NCBI RefSeq assembly: GCF_001428045.1
Contig: NZ_LMSD01000041.1
Location: forward strand, 301,422 to 365,421
DNA length: 64,000 nt
Source of the DNA: Paenibacillus sp. Soil750
GTDB lineage: Bacteria > Bacillota > Bacilli > Paenibacillales > NBRC-103111
Reading direction: 5' to 3'
The first letter of the stretch is position 1, and every line of letters begins with the position of its first letter. Below, one piece after another: positions 1 through 9,270 of the stretch. The translations under genes were made by a program, and so were the position numbers. Under the pieces are notes generated by a model. The model saw only the letters and a program-made list of their open reading frames with translations, searched no databases and was not told the DNA's origin.

Positions 1-1
1 T

Positions 2-592
2 TTTAAGGGGAAGGGCGTAGTTAGGGCCATCGTATATTTACCAGCAGTTATCAGTCCATTAATTATGGGATATGTCTGGTATTTCATTTTACAGCCGGGG
101 AGAGGCTTCCTCTATCATATTTTGGACAATATGAATCTAGGATTTATGAACACGAATTGGCTTGGTGATAGTTCGTCTGCTATGAAAGTACTTGTGATGG
201 TCAACGTTTGGCAGTTTGTAGGTATGACGATGATTATTTATCTGGCAGGGCTTCAATCCATACCGGCAGAGTTATATGAATCCAGCAAAATCGATGGAGC
301 TGGCTACTTTGCCACCTTACGTTCTATCACCATTCCATTGTTATATCCAGCCATCCAAATTAATGTCGTTACGAATATTATAGGTTCCTTGAGCGTATTC
401 GAAATCATTGTCGCATTAACAGACGGAGGGCCAGGTTACAGTACGGAATCTTTAAGTATATATATTTTGCGCATGCTATATGGCAGTTTCACAGGGTATT
501 CAACGGCAGTGGCGTTACTATTATTTGTGATCATTGTGATTCCTGTCATCATCTTTATGCGTTTAACGAAATCCAGAGAGATTGAGATGTGA
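2..592 (+). CDS. ABC sugar importer permease, MalF/LacF type (5' end outside window)
   Basis: The reading frame is open from base 2, with no start codon before position 65, and the first residues (FKGKGVVRAIVYLPAVISP) match the internal part of MalF/UgpA-type permeases. The gene therefore begins upstream of the window. What remains has several hydrophobic membrane segments and the cytoplasmic EAA loop that docks the ATPase (ESSKIDGAGYFATLRSITIP). The stop at 590-592 lies 10 bases before the start of the second permease, so the two are cotranscribed. The protein should form half of a heterodimeric importer channel; the genes that follow suggest an isomalto-oligosaccharide or dextran-derived substrate. 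The family is clear, the substrate is inferred. Confidence 0.9.
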   Translation, partial: FKGKGVVRAIVYLPAVISPLIMGYVWYFILQPGRGFLYHILDNMNLGFMNTNWLGDSSSAMKVLVMVNVWQFVGMTMIIYLAGLQSIPAELYESSKIDGAGYFATLRSITIPLLYPAIQINVVTNIIGSLSVFEIIVALTDGGPGYSTESLSIYILRMLYGSFTGYSTAVALLLFVIIVIPVIIFMRLTKSREIEM

Positions 593-602
593 GGAGAAGG
601 CG

Positions 603-1427
603 ATGCGAAACAAAACCCTTAGGCTTGGCAGATATGTCGTCGTAACGCTCATGGTACTCTTATCCCTCATTCCATTCTACGCATTGTTATATTTATCTCT
701 GAACACGCCATCCAGCAGCTTCTTTGATGGCAATATTCTGCTGCCGGATTTTCATTTTGTTAACTATGTGAACGCTTGGAAAATCTCCAAAATTGGCAAT
801 GCTATTGTAAATTCACTGATCATAACTGTAGGATCTGTGGCTATTATCGTATTGTTCGCAAGTGCAGCAGGCTATTCCATTGCCCGTTTTAACAGCCGAT
901 TTAATCGGATTGTATTTCAGCTTCTCCTGCTGTGTATGATGATTCCCGCAATTATTATTACGGTTCCCCTATACACCTTGATGAAATCGATTGGCGGCAT
1001 TAATACGCATTGGGCGATGATTCTTCTTACTGCAGCCACTGCACTGCCACTATCTGTCTTTCTCTATGCTAGCTTTATTAAGCAGCTTCCCAGAGAGGTT
1101 GAGGAGTCTGCGATTATGGATGGATGCACCTATTTTACTGCGTTTTGGCGCATTACCTTTCATTTCGTTAAGCCCGTGACCGCTGCTGTTGTCATACTAT
1201 CGGGACTTGGGATTTGGAACAATTACGGTCAGGCCGTCTTTTTCCTGCAAAGTCAGACGATGCATACCGTCCCCCTAGCCATCTCCATTTTTTTTCAAAA
1301 ATATGGCGCACAGTGGAACTTAATGGCAGCCGCAGCGGTGATCGGACTTGCTCCGGCTGTACTTGCATTTCTTATTTTCCAGAAATATTTTATTAAAGGC
1401 ATCACGGCAGGTGCACTGAAGGGATGA
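603..1427 (+). CDS. ABC sugar importer permease, MalG type
   Basis: This 274-residue membrane protein is the partner permease of the preceding gene. The EAA loop is visible (EESAIMDGCTYFTAFWRITF), as is the family C-terminus KYFIKGITAGALKG. I chose the ATG at 603 because a good ribosome binding site (GAGGAGAAGG) sits just upstream; the frame also extends to a TTG at 582 that overlaps the previous gene. The next gene starts six bases after this stop. No ATP-binding subunit is present, as is usual for Gram-positive oligosaccharide importers that share MsmX. The oligosaccharide specificity is inferred from the adjacent GH66 and GH15 genes. Confidence 0.92.
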   Translation: MRNKTLRLGRYVVVTLMVLLSLIPFYALLYLSLNTPSSSFFDGNILLPDFHFVNYVNAWKISKIGNAIVNSLIITVGSVAIIVLFASAAGYSIARFNSRFNRIVFQLLLLCMMIPAIIITVPLYTLMKSIGGINTHWAMILLTAATALPLSVFLYASFIKQLPREVEESAIMDGCTYFTAFWRITFHFVKPVTAAVVILSGLGIWNNYGQAVFFLQSQTMHTVPLAISIFFQKYGAQWNLMAAAAVIGLAPAVLAFLIFQKYFIKGITAGALKG

Positions 1428-1432
1428 GATGA

Positions 1433-3145
1433 GTGAAGCCATATATCCATGATGTTTATCCGGTAAAAGCACAGTTCCTGCGAAATCAACCGATCACCAT
1501 TGCCGTGGAGTTAGATCTCCCCTTTGCAATGGATAACGGTCAGGTTGAATTGGAAGCAAAAGTTTATGATTTGAACCAACAAATTGAAGTCTATCGTCAC
1601 AAGATTGGCAGATCAGATCCAGGACAGCAAACCGTCCAGTTGATGATTAGTCCTAAGGATGTTGATTTTAAAGGCTATGGCGTTGATATTTACTTGTATC
1701 TAGATGAGGAATGGCTCCAGGTAAGTTCTACTTCATTCGATGTGGTTACGAACTGGAGAAAATCGCCAAGGTACGGATTCCTAAGTGATTTTCACCCGAA
1801 AGAGGCTGGTGACAGCGAAGATGTCGCGCAGATGGCTAAGCTGCACATCAACCTCGTACAGTTCTATGATTGGATGTATCGTCATGATGATCTTGTAGCC
1901 GAAGTAGAAGTCTACTCCGATTTAATGGGGAAGGTGTCCAGCCGAAAGGTGATTCAAGAGAAGATTGACCTGTGTCACAGCTTTGGCATGAAGGCCATTG
2001 CTTATGGCGCTGTGTATGCGGCAAGTCGAGAATTTTATGAGCAGCACCCCGATTGGGCTCTTTATGGCAGCAACGGCAAGGTGCTCGACTTTATTCACAT
2101 TTTTTACTTAATGAATATAGCAGAAGAATCACCGTGGCATCGCCATATCATTGAGCAGTATAAGCGAACAATTGAGGAGCTGCCCTTTGACGGTATACAC
2201 ATGGATACTTATGGTTCTCCGAAAATAGCCATATCCAAGTTAGCTAATCAGGATAAGATTGTGAGGCTGGATGAGCACTTTCCAGTACTGATCAATAACA
2301 CTCGGATGACGCTGCAGCGAAGTATAGATGACTTATGCTTGATTTTTAATAATGTGGGTAATTGGCCGGTTAACACGGTTGCGCTTGCTGAACAGGATGT
2401 TATTTATATTGAGGTTTGGAAACCTTATGAGCGGTATCATCATATCGTTCAAATCTTACGCTGGGCGCAGCAATACGGTGAGGGGAAGCCGGTGATATTA
2501 GCCGCTTATTTAAAGCCCTTCATGGAGACAGGTGATGCATCCATAGACCGAGCAAACCATGCTGCACTGATTCTAACGGCAGTGATCTCGGCTAGCGGTG
2601 GTTACCATTTGCTGTTAGGCGAGAATAAAGGTGTGCTAACCCAAGGCTATTATGTGGATTACTCTAAGTTGTCTGATTCCTTCTTCCGAGATATTCGATT
2701 GTATTACGATTTCATCATCAGGTATGCTACTGTCCTGTTTGACCCAGCGTTAAGGGACGTTTCGATGACACATGTGGATGGTGATAATCTTGAATATGTT
2801 TTCGAGAAGGTTTCATACAGTACTTACGGTGAAGCGAACAAGGTTTGGACACTAATTAAAGAAAAGCCGGGACTGAAAGTGGTGAACCTGATTAACCTTT
2901 GTGGTGTATCAGACGATTATTGGAATACGGGGAAGGAAAAACCAACTCCGCAGAATGATTTATCATTAACTATTTTGCTGGAATCGGATGTGAAATCGGT
3001 CTTTATTTCGACTCCGGATGACGAGATGGGGAGGCCACAGCAAGCACATTACGAGATAGAGGATAGGGATCGCGGCAAAACACTCGTCTTGACAATCCCT
3101 CATCTTGATATTTGGACTTTAGTGGTTATTGAGCTTGTACAATAA
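1433..3145 (+). CDS. GH66 family enzyme (dextranase/CITase-like), predicted cytoplasmic
   Basis: The 570-residue protein starts at GTG 1433; an ATG four bases earlier is out of frame and dies at once, and AAGGGA lies about nine bases upstream. It carries GH66 hallmarks: an N-terminal beta domain, then YGFLSDF, FYDWMYRHDD, the likely nucleophile Asp258 in DGIHMDTYG and the likely acid/base Glu327 in YIEVWKPYERY. The 69-residue spacing of these two acids matches characterised GH66 enzymes. There is no signal peptide, transmembrane segment or binding module. It directly follows two importer permeases, so it probably acts inside the cell on imported (cyclo)isomalto-oligosaccharides. Whether it hydrolyses or transglycosylates cannot be read from sequence. 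Confidence 0.88.
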   Translation: MKPYIHDVYPVKAQFLRNQPITIAVELDLPFAMDNGQVELEAKVYDLNQQIEVYRHKIGRSDPGQQTVQLMISPKDVDFKGYGVDIYLYLDEEWLQVSSTSFDVVTNWRKSPRYGFLSDFHPKEAGDSEDVAQMAKLHINLVQFYDWMYRHDDLVAEVEVYSDLMGKVSSRKVIQEKIDLCHSFGMKAIAYGAVYAASREFYEQHPDWALYGSNGKVLDFIHIFYLMNIAEESPWHRHIIEQYKRTIEELPFDGIHMDTYGSPKIAISKLANQDKIVRLDEHFPVLINNTRMTLQRSIDDLCLIFNNVGNWPVNTVALAEQDVIYIEVWKPYERYHHIVQILRWAQQYGEGKPVILAAYLKPFMETGDASIDRANHAALILTAVISASGGYHLLLGENKGVLTQGYYVDYSKLSDSFFRDIRLYYDFIIRYATVLFDPALRDVSMTHVDGDNLEYVFEKVSYSTYGEANKVWTLIKEKPGLKVVNLINLCGVSDDYWNTGKEKPTPQNDLSLTILLESDVKSVFISTPDDEMGRPQQAHYEIEDRDRGKTLVLTIPHLDIWTLVVIELVQ

Positions 3146-3248
3146 AAATACGTACCTTAATAGCAATTTTAAGGTGTTTCTAATGCAATCAGATGGGTTT
3201 ACAATGAAGCTGTAACATAGCTACCACTTCAATTTACGAAAGACTAGC

Positions 3249-3307
3249 AACCCTTAATCGAACGGAAAAATGTCCATTTTTCTCAGTGTATCGATTAGGG
3301 GTTTTTC
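3249..3307 (+). terminator. Rho-independent terminator between the two GH66 genes
   Basis: CCCTTAATCGA pairs with TCGATTAGGGG (one G-U pair). An inner stem GAAAAATG/CATTTTTC sits inside the loop, and the outer stem is followed by GTTTTTCTG. It separates the importer/cytoplasmic GH66 unit from the secreted GH66 gene. Just downstream, TTGAAA at 3312 and TACTGT at 3335 (17-bp spacer) could be a weak promoter for the next gene. Confidence 0.6.
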
Positions 3308-3402
3308 TGTCTTGAAAAAGGAGGTGAGCAGGCATACTGTTCTTGAAACTAGCAGCCAATGGTAGTCAACAATTGTGTAAATCTTAAAGGAGGAATTCAT
3401 GA

Positions 3403-6309
3403 ATGTTGTCAACGATCTATAGAAAAGCAGTCGTGTTAGCTGTGATCAGCCTTGCAATTGGGATGCTCTTAGTCGTTGTAGCTAATGCCGCAACCAGCGG
3501 AATCGTAAAGCGAGTATATACGGACAAAGCACGGTACAACACGGGAAATACGGTAACAGTCTCGGCAGAACTGACGAATGATACAGGAACTTCCTATAGT
3601 AACAATATTACGATAACGATTTACCAAGGTGAAACCCAAAAGTATACGACATCAACAGCAGTAACTCTCGCGAATGGAAGTTCTACAACGGTGAACTTCA
3701 CATGGACCCCGCCATCAACAAATCATATCGGCTACTTCGTAAAAATTACTGCTGGTGGGTCTGCTGGGACAGGTGCTACAGCCATTGATGTGTCCAATGA
3801 TTGGATAAAGTATCCGCGTTATGGATTTATGAGCGAATTTCCGGTTGGTGAATCAAGCAGTACAACCGATGCTCGTGTAAAGAAGACGATGCAGGATTAC
3901 CATACCGTATCGTTCCAATTGTACGACTGGATGTGGCGGCATGAGAATATGATCAAACGAACATCAGGCGTTATTGACAGTTCCTGGACGGATTGGAGCG
4001 GAAAGTTGACCATTGGATGGCCAACGATTCAGAATCTGATCTCCTCCATGCATAATTATAATGCCGCAGCTATGCCCTATACGATGACTTATGCGGCGCT
4101 TCAAGATTATTCCACCATCTCTGGCGTTAGCAATCAATGGGGAATGTTCTATGATGCTGCTCATGCCAATCAGTTGGTTTTTGATTTCGTGGATAACAAT
4201 CCAAATACCAACTTATGGTTGTTCAATCCGGCAAGCACGAGCTGGCAGAACCATATTTACGGACAGTATAGAGATATTTTGAACACAGCAGGATTTGACG
4301 GCATTCATCTAGATCAAATGGGTCAAAGAAGTGACCCCTACGCGTATAATGGGTCAACCATTGATCTTGATAACACGTTCGCTGGATTCGTCAACAATTT
4401 AAGAAGCAATCTGAATGCAAATTCGTTGTCCAATAAAGTAGTAACCTTCAATGTAGTGAATGGTGCTGTTGATGGCTGGGCAGCCCCCGATGTCACCAAG
4501 AATGCTCAAACTGATTTTGATTACAGTGAAATCTGGGAAGGTTCGGATGATTACATTGAACTGAAGGATTATGTCAATTACGCTCGCCAAAATAATGGTG
4601 GCAAAGCGTTTGTCCTTGCGGCTTACATGAACTATGAGGAGAATCTAGGTACAAAGTATGAAGCCGAATCTGCTACGTTAAATGGTGTGGCAGCTAACAC
4701 CAATCATACTGGGTATACAGGAACTGGATTTGTGGATGGCTTTGGAGATAATGGTGACTATGTGGATTTCGCAATTTCTGCACCGGAAACAGGCAAATAT
4801 GCTTTAGTGTTCCGCTATGCGAATGATACGGGTGCCAAATCCACGAGAAACGTATATGTGGATGGTGTGCTCAACAGGGAGATTGAATTCCTGGATCAAG
4901 CCGATTGGAACACATGGGCATTTGACGCCTACAGTGTAGTTCAGCTGAGTGCAGGCTCCCATACAATTCGCCTGAAAAAAGATACGGCTAGCACTGGCTT
5001 CATTAACCTGGATAGCTTGACTCTTGGTACGTTCGAGGAAAATTCCGTTCGTTTGACGAATGCAGCGATTGCAGCCAGTGGGGCTTTCCACATTGAGATG
5101 GGTGAGGCCGATCAGATGCTAGGACATCCTTACTTTCCCAACTTCAGCAAGCAAATGAGAAGTACACTGAAGGAAGGCATGAAGGATCACTATAATTTTA
5201 TCACAGGCTATGAAAACTTATTGTTTGATACCGATGTAGTCAATAACGATTCTGGCACTCAGTTCGCAAGCATCACGGGTCAAACCGTAAGCGGGGACGC
5301 AGCTTCAGGCACGATATGGCAATTAAATAAGCGCAGCACCAACTATGATATTGTGCATCTAATTAACTTAACGAATAACGATACGAAGTGGAGAAATGCG
5401 GCTAATGCTCCAACGAACATGTCGAATTTAGCCACAAAGGTGTATATTGGCAATGACGAAACGATCTCTAATGTTTACCTAGCATCTCCAGATATTTCAA
5501 ATGGAACAACCCAAGAACTAACCTTCACCAGCAGTTCTGATACCAATGGTAAATATGTTTCCTTCACCGTTCCTTCCCTGAAGTATTGGGACATGATTTA
5601 TATGAAAAGAACATTTAGTGTGCCAACCAATGATATCTATGAAGCCGAGACAGCGATTAAATCCAACGTTGCAACGAATACCAACTATGCTGGCTACACA
5701 GGAACTGGCTTTGTCGATCAATTTGCGAATTCCGGCGACGGCGTATCTTTTATCGTTAATTCAGCAACAGATGATGATTATGTACTCAGATTCCGCTACG
5801 CCAACGGTGGTACTAACGCAACTAGGGATGTCTATGTCGACGGCAAATTTGCGGGAACCGTTCAACTAAAGTCAACCGGAGGATGGGGGACCTGGGGATA
5901 TGGTGAAATGACCGCACATTTGAAGCCGGGTCACCATAGCATCGTGTTATGGTACAACAGTACGAATGCCGGAGCGATAAATCTGGATCATCTGGATTTG
6001 GATAAAACGTATATTTGGCAATTTGATCGCCAGATTACCACTGTTCCAGCAGGGTATAGGATCACGTACCGGGTAGGTGCACCGGGCTGGGTTCATTGGG
6101 GTGTAAACAACTGGACAAATGTCGTAGATACCGCATTTGTATCTAATGGTTCTACCAACGGCAATTTGGACTATGAGATTTCAGTTGGCCCCTTTACGAC
6201 AGGCACTACGGTAAATGCGACTTTCCTTTGGGATGATAATGCTAATGGCGTGGCGGAGTACAGCACAGACCGCTGGGAGGGTACGAACTACAATATAACC
6301 ATCAATTGA
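3403..6309 (+). CDS. Secreted GH66 enzyme with two CBM35 modules (CITase/dextranase type)
   Basis: This 968-residue exported protein has a signal peptide ending near residue 31 (cleavage after VVANA). A beta domain follows, then the GH66 barrel with YGFMSEF, LYDWMWRHEN, probable nucleophile Asp304 in DGIHLDQMGQ and probable acid/base Glu376 in YSEIWEGSDDY. A CBM35 at about 419-542 interrupts the catalytic region, the arrangement known for cycloisomaltooligosaccharide glucanotransferases. A second CBM35 lies at about 745-866, and an aromatic-rich domain at about 870-968 (GWVHWGVNNWTNV) resembles starch-binding CBM25/26 modules. The ATG at 3403 has AAAGGAGG upstream; another ATG at 3399 is out of frame and dead. 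It should release cyclic or linear isomalto-oligosaccharides from dextran outside the cell. Confidence 0.9.
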   Translation: MLSTIYRKAVVLAVISLAIGMLLVVVANAATSGIVKRVYTDKARYNTGNTVTVSAELTNDTGTSYSNNITITIYQGETQKYTTSTAVTLANGSSTTVNFTWTPPSTNHIGYFVKITAGGSAGTGATAIDVSNDWIKYPRYGFMSEFPVGESSSTTDARVKKTMQDYHTVSFQLYDWMWRHENMIKRTSGVIDSSWTDWSGKLTIGWPTIQNLISSMHNYNAAAMPYTMTYAALQDYSTISGVSNQWGMFYDAAHANQLVFDFVDNNPNTNLWLFNPASTSWQNHIYGQYRDILNTAGFDGIHLDQMGQRSDPYAYNGSTIDLDNTFAGFVNNLRSNLNANSLSNKVVTFNVVNGAVDGWAAPDVTKNAQTDFDYSEIWEGSDDYIELKDYVNYARQNNGGKAFVLAAYMNYEENLGTKYEAESATLNGVAANTNHTGYTGTGFVDGFGDNGDYVDFAISAPETGKYALVFRYANDTGAKSTRNVYVDGVLNREIEFLDQADWNTWAFDAYSVVQLSAGSHTIRLKKDTASTGFINLDSLTLGTFEENSVRLTNAAIAASGAFHIEMGEADQMLGHPYFPNFSKQMRSTLKEGMKDHYNFITGYENLLFDTDVVNNDSGTQFASITGQTVSGDAASGTIWQLNKRSTNYDIVHLINLTNNDTKWRNAANAPTNMSNLATKVYIGNDETISNVYLASPDISNGTTQELTFTSSSDTNGKYVSFTVPSLKYWDMIYMKRTFSVPTNDIYEAETAIKSNVATNTNYAGYTGTGFVDQFANSGDGVSFIVNSATDDDYVLRFRYANGGTNATRDVYVDGKFAGTVQLKSTGGWGTWGYGEMTAHLKPGHHSIVLWYNSTNAGAINLDHLDLDKTYIWQFDRQITTVPAGYRITYRVGAPGWVHWGVNNWTNVVDTAFVSNGSTNGNLDYEISVGPFTTGTTVNATFLWDDNANGVAEYSTDRWEGTNYNITIN

Positions 6310-6383
6310 GAAAACCTCTATCGAGGCCATTCAAAGATGTGCGACCGCGTTTAGAGGAAGGTTTTGTCGCCAAATAGCAAGAC

Positions 6384-6402
6384 GTTTTCGGTAGCCGAAA
6401 AC
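6384..6402. other. Perfect stem-loop upstream of the GH15 gene
   Basis: GTTTTCGG and CCGAAAAC form an eight-base perfect inverted repeat around a TAG loop, in the 139-base gap between the secreted GH66 gene and the GH15 gene. No T-run follows directly. It could be an operator or an mRNA-stabilising hairpin. Confidence 0.35.
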
Positions 6403-6448
6403 TTATACTTTCTATTGTGGTGAAAAATACGAACTAGGAGGTTTAACC

Positions 6449-9208
6449 ATGGTCCTTATGCGCACTTATAAATCTAAGCTGGCACTATTTCTTGCCGTAG
6501 TGTTAACACTAAGTTTATTGCTTATTTCAGTGCCAGTCTTTGCCCTGACCTCTCCCACTTCGCAGTCTATTACGAGCCTCTATATGTCCAACTGGACGAA
6601 TGCCATGAATATTTGGATGGCTAGCAAGCTGTCTCAGAATGACACGGGCACGTTCGGACCAAGGATTGGCGAGATGCGGATCAGCGATGATTATACGACG
6701 AATCAAATCGTTGATTACTCAAGCTTTTTCCGAAATGAAACCAGCTCGACCAAATATGATCAGCCGCATAATTTCAATTCTGAAGCTTATTACGATAACA
6801 ACGGGATTTTACGTACCAAATATTTGGATTATAGCGGCACTAACATGCCGATTACGGTAACGAAGGATTTTGCTATGGTGCCAAATGATAATTTCACGGT
6901 TGCAACCTTTACGTTTACGAATCCAACAGGCTCTGCTATTGATTACAACATGTTGGAGCAAATTCATGTCAACAATAAAACCAAGGGAGGCACGAATCAA
7001 ACGAATACGGGCTCCTACGATGCAGCGCGGAATACCTTATTCGTCAACATGAGCAATTCGGGACAGTATTATGTCGCCCTTGGCGCTTATCAAACAATGG
7101 ATGGTTATCAGGTGGCTGACGATACGCAGTCCTCGCTAGCTGCCTCTGATGTTGCGGCATGGTACACCTTCGACAACAACGGAACCGTTAAGAACAACGC
7201 TAGCAAGACAGCTGTAGACATCAGTGTAGCGTTTCAGGATCGATTTACGATTCCGGCAAACAGCTCAGTCACGCGTTCTTTTGTAGCAACAGTGCGCAAT
7301 TCACTTGCGAATGCACAAAGCTCGATCGATACGGCGCGAGCACAAACAGCCTCCTATTGGTTTACCCAAACCGGAACTTCTTACACAAATTGGTTAACAG
7401 GAACCGGTAAACAAACCGTCAACTTCACGGATACCGGCATCAACGATACGTATAAACGCGGCTTAATTACGATCAAGAACTCCATTCAGCCAACTTCCGG
7501 AGCAATGCCGGCAGCAACGAATCCGATCGCTTATGGGTATAAGGTTTGGGCAAGGGATTCAGCGGTGACGGCGATGGCGCTCGATCAAGCAGGCTTTACC
7601 GCTGAAGCGGAGAAATATTGGTATTGGCTGCAGGATCGCCAGCTATCTGACGGCAGCTTTAAGACCACGTTCGATTTATGGACTAATAATTATGTTTCTT
7701 TTGTCGAGCCTGAGCATGATTCCATCGGCATTTTCTTAATCGGCGCTTACCTGCATTACGTAAAGACGGGAAATACGACTTTTCTCAACAACATTTGGAC
7801 CAAATATAAAAAATCCGCTGATTTCATTTGGTCGAATTTAGGGTCTGACCCGTATCAATTCGGCGTGCCGGATAATAGCATTTGGGAGGAGAATGTAGAG
7901 TACAACGCCTTCACACAAGCGGTCTATGTAGCTGGTTTGGATGCGGCACAGTACATGGCGAGGGCGAAGAGCTTGAACAGCTTAGCCGACGATTATAATG
8001 GAGCAGCCAGTAAAATTCGTTCCAGTATTCAAAGAGAAGATACGTGGAATCCCAAAGGTTTGTGGAATGTCGTGAATAACTATTACAATCGGGCCGTAAC
8101 AACATCCGGAGGCGCCAATACGTTGGTAGATGCATCATCAGCGGCGCTGATGGCTTATGGGGTAGTTGACGCCAATTCTTCACGGGCAAGCAGCCATAAT
8201 AACAAAATAAAAACGAATCTGCAGCATGATAACTATGGCATAGCCCGTTATGATGGGGATACCTTCTACTACACCGCATCATTCAGTCCTGCAGGTAATG
8301 AAGCGCAAAGCGATGAGCCATCATGGCCGCAGATGAGTCTCTATATGGCGCTCTATCATCTGGATCGTGGAGAAACAGCGAGTGCTCTTAATTATTTACA
8401 ATGGGTCGTTTCCCGAACGGCGGTCGGCTATATGTCAGCGGGGGAAGCGGTATCACGGATTACACTCAAGCCGCTGCCGAGTACATCCGTTGAGCCTGTA
8501 ACAGCGGCTTGGTTTGTCCTTACGGCTTTGCAGTATGAAGGGAAAGCGGATATTCGGATTACACCTCCGCAATCGAATAGCGGGGCATACAAAGCAATTA
8601 CGGTTACAACAACCGTAGCCAATGATCTGTCTCAATGGAGCAATGTTCCTTACTATATCGATAAGGTTTCAGACAGTTCATCAAGTTCTGCAGATACAGA
8701 CATTAAGAGGGTATATGTTAGTAACGATGCTAATAATCTATACGTCCGAATCAAAAATAATAGCGGTACCTTATCAGGCTTCAATACCACTCCGCGATTT
8801 GGAATGATGGTATACGCTGAGGACTTTAAGCACAGTGCAGCCTCGAGCAAATCAACAGGCATGTATGGAGGAACCTTAGATCGACCTTTCCAATATTTAG
8901 TTGGTCGTTGGAGTGATGGAACGAATCTTTCTAAATTTAATGTTCAAAGCGGGAACTGGACATTTACCAACCATATTACAGGAGTCACCATTCCTCAGTG
9001 GGACACAACTACAGGCGAGATGGAGATGGTCATTCCACTTAGCCAGTTAGCCAGCTCTGCGGTGGCTACAGGGGACTTTTCTAATTTAAATATTGTCTTA
9101 ATACGTCAAAATCCAAGCACGCTAGCTTGGACGGAGGACGATAGAATTGCTCTGAATTATCGCATTACGACGACAGGTGAAGCTTGGTACTACGGCAACG
9201 TCGAGTAA
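6449..9208 (+). CDS. Secreted GH15 glucoamylase/glucodextranase
   Basis: This 919-residue exported protein has a signal peptide (hydrophobic residues 10-30, ending VPVFA). An N-terminal beta-sandwich (about 30-320) is followed by the GH15 (alpha/alpha)6 barrel: GYKVWARDS, then SIWEENVEYN with candidate catalytic Glu480/481, and SVEPVTAAWF with candidate Glu682. Residues about 730-919 form a beta-rich domain (IKRVYVSNDANNLYVRI) like the carbohydrate-binding C-terminal part of bacterial glucodextranases. The start has TAGGAGG six bases upstream. It would trim glucose from the ends of dextran or starch-like chains, complementing the endo-acting GH66 gene before it. Alpha-1,6 preference is inferred from context. 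Confidence 0.88.
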   Translation: MVLMRTYKSKLALFLAVVLTLSLLLISVPVFALTSPTSQSITSLYMSNWTNAMNIWMASKLSQNDTGTFGPRIGEMRISDDYTTNQIVDYSSFFRNETSSTKYDQPHNFNSEAYYDNNGILRTKYLDYSGTNMPITVTKDFAMVPNDNFTVATFTFTNPTGSAIDYNMLEQIHVNNKTKGGTNQTNTGSYDAARNTLFVNMSNSGQYYVALGAYQTMDGYQVADDTQSSLAASDVAAWYTFDNNGTVKNNASKTAVDISVAFQDRFTIPANSSVTRSFVATVRNSLANAQSSIDTARAQTASYWFTQTGTSYTNWLTGTGKQTVNFTDTGINDTYKRGLITIKNSIQPTSGAMPAATNPIAYGYKVWARDSAVTAMALDQAGFTAEAEKYWYWLQDRQLSDGSFKTTFDLWTNNYVSFVEPEHDSIGIFLIGAYLHYVKTGNTTFLNNIWTKYKKSADFIWSNLGSDPYQFGVPDNSIWEENVEYNAFTQAVYVAGLDAAQYMARAKSLNSLADDYNGAASKIRSSIQREDTWNPKGLWNVVNNYYNRAVTTSGGANTLVDASSAALMAYGVVDANSSRASSHNNKIKTNLQHDNYGIARYDGDTFYYTASFSPAGNEAQSDEPSWPQMSLYMALYHLDRGETASALNYLQWVVSRTAVGYMSAGEAVSRITLKPLPSTSVEPVTAAWFVLTALQYEGKADIRITPPQSNSGAYKAITVTTTVANDLSQWSNVPYYIDKVSDSSSSSADTDIKRVYVSNDANNLYVRIKNNSGTLSGFNTTPRFGMMVYAEDFKHSAASSKSTGMYGGTLDRPFQYLVGRWSDGTNLSKFNVQSGNWTFTNHITGVTIPQWDTTTGEMEMVIPLSQLASSAVATGDFSNLNIVLIRQNPSTLAWTEDDRIALNYRITTTGEAWYYGNVE

Positions 9209-9220
9209 GTTTCTAATAAC

Positions 9221-9256
9221 AAGAACCCCTTAGCTTAGGCTAGGGGGTTCTTGATT
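9221..9256. terminator. Terminator, likely bidirectional
   Basis: AAGAACCCCTTAGC pairs with GCTAGGGGGTTCTT (one G-U) around a TTAG loop. It sits between the convergent GH15 gene and the M6 protease gene and has U-rich flanks on both strands. Confidence 0.75.
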
Positions 9257-9270
9257 TGTTCATATTATCT

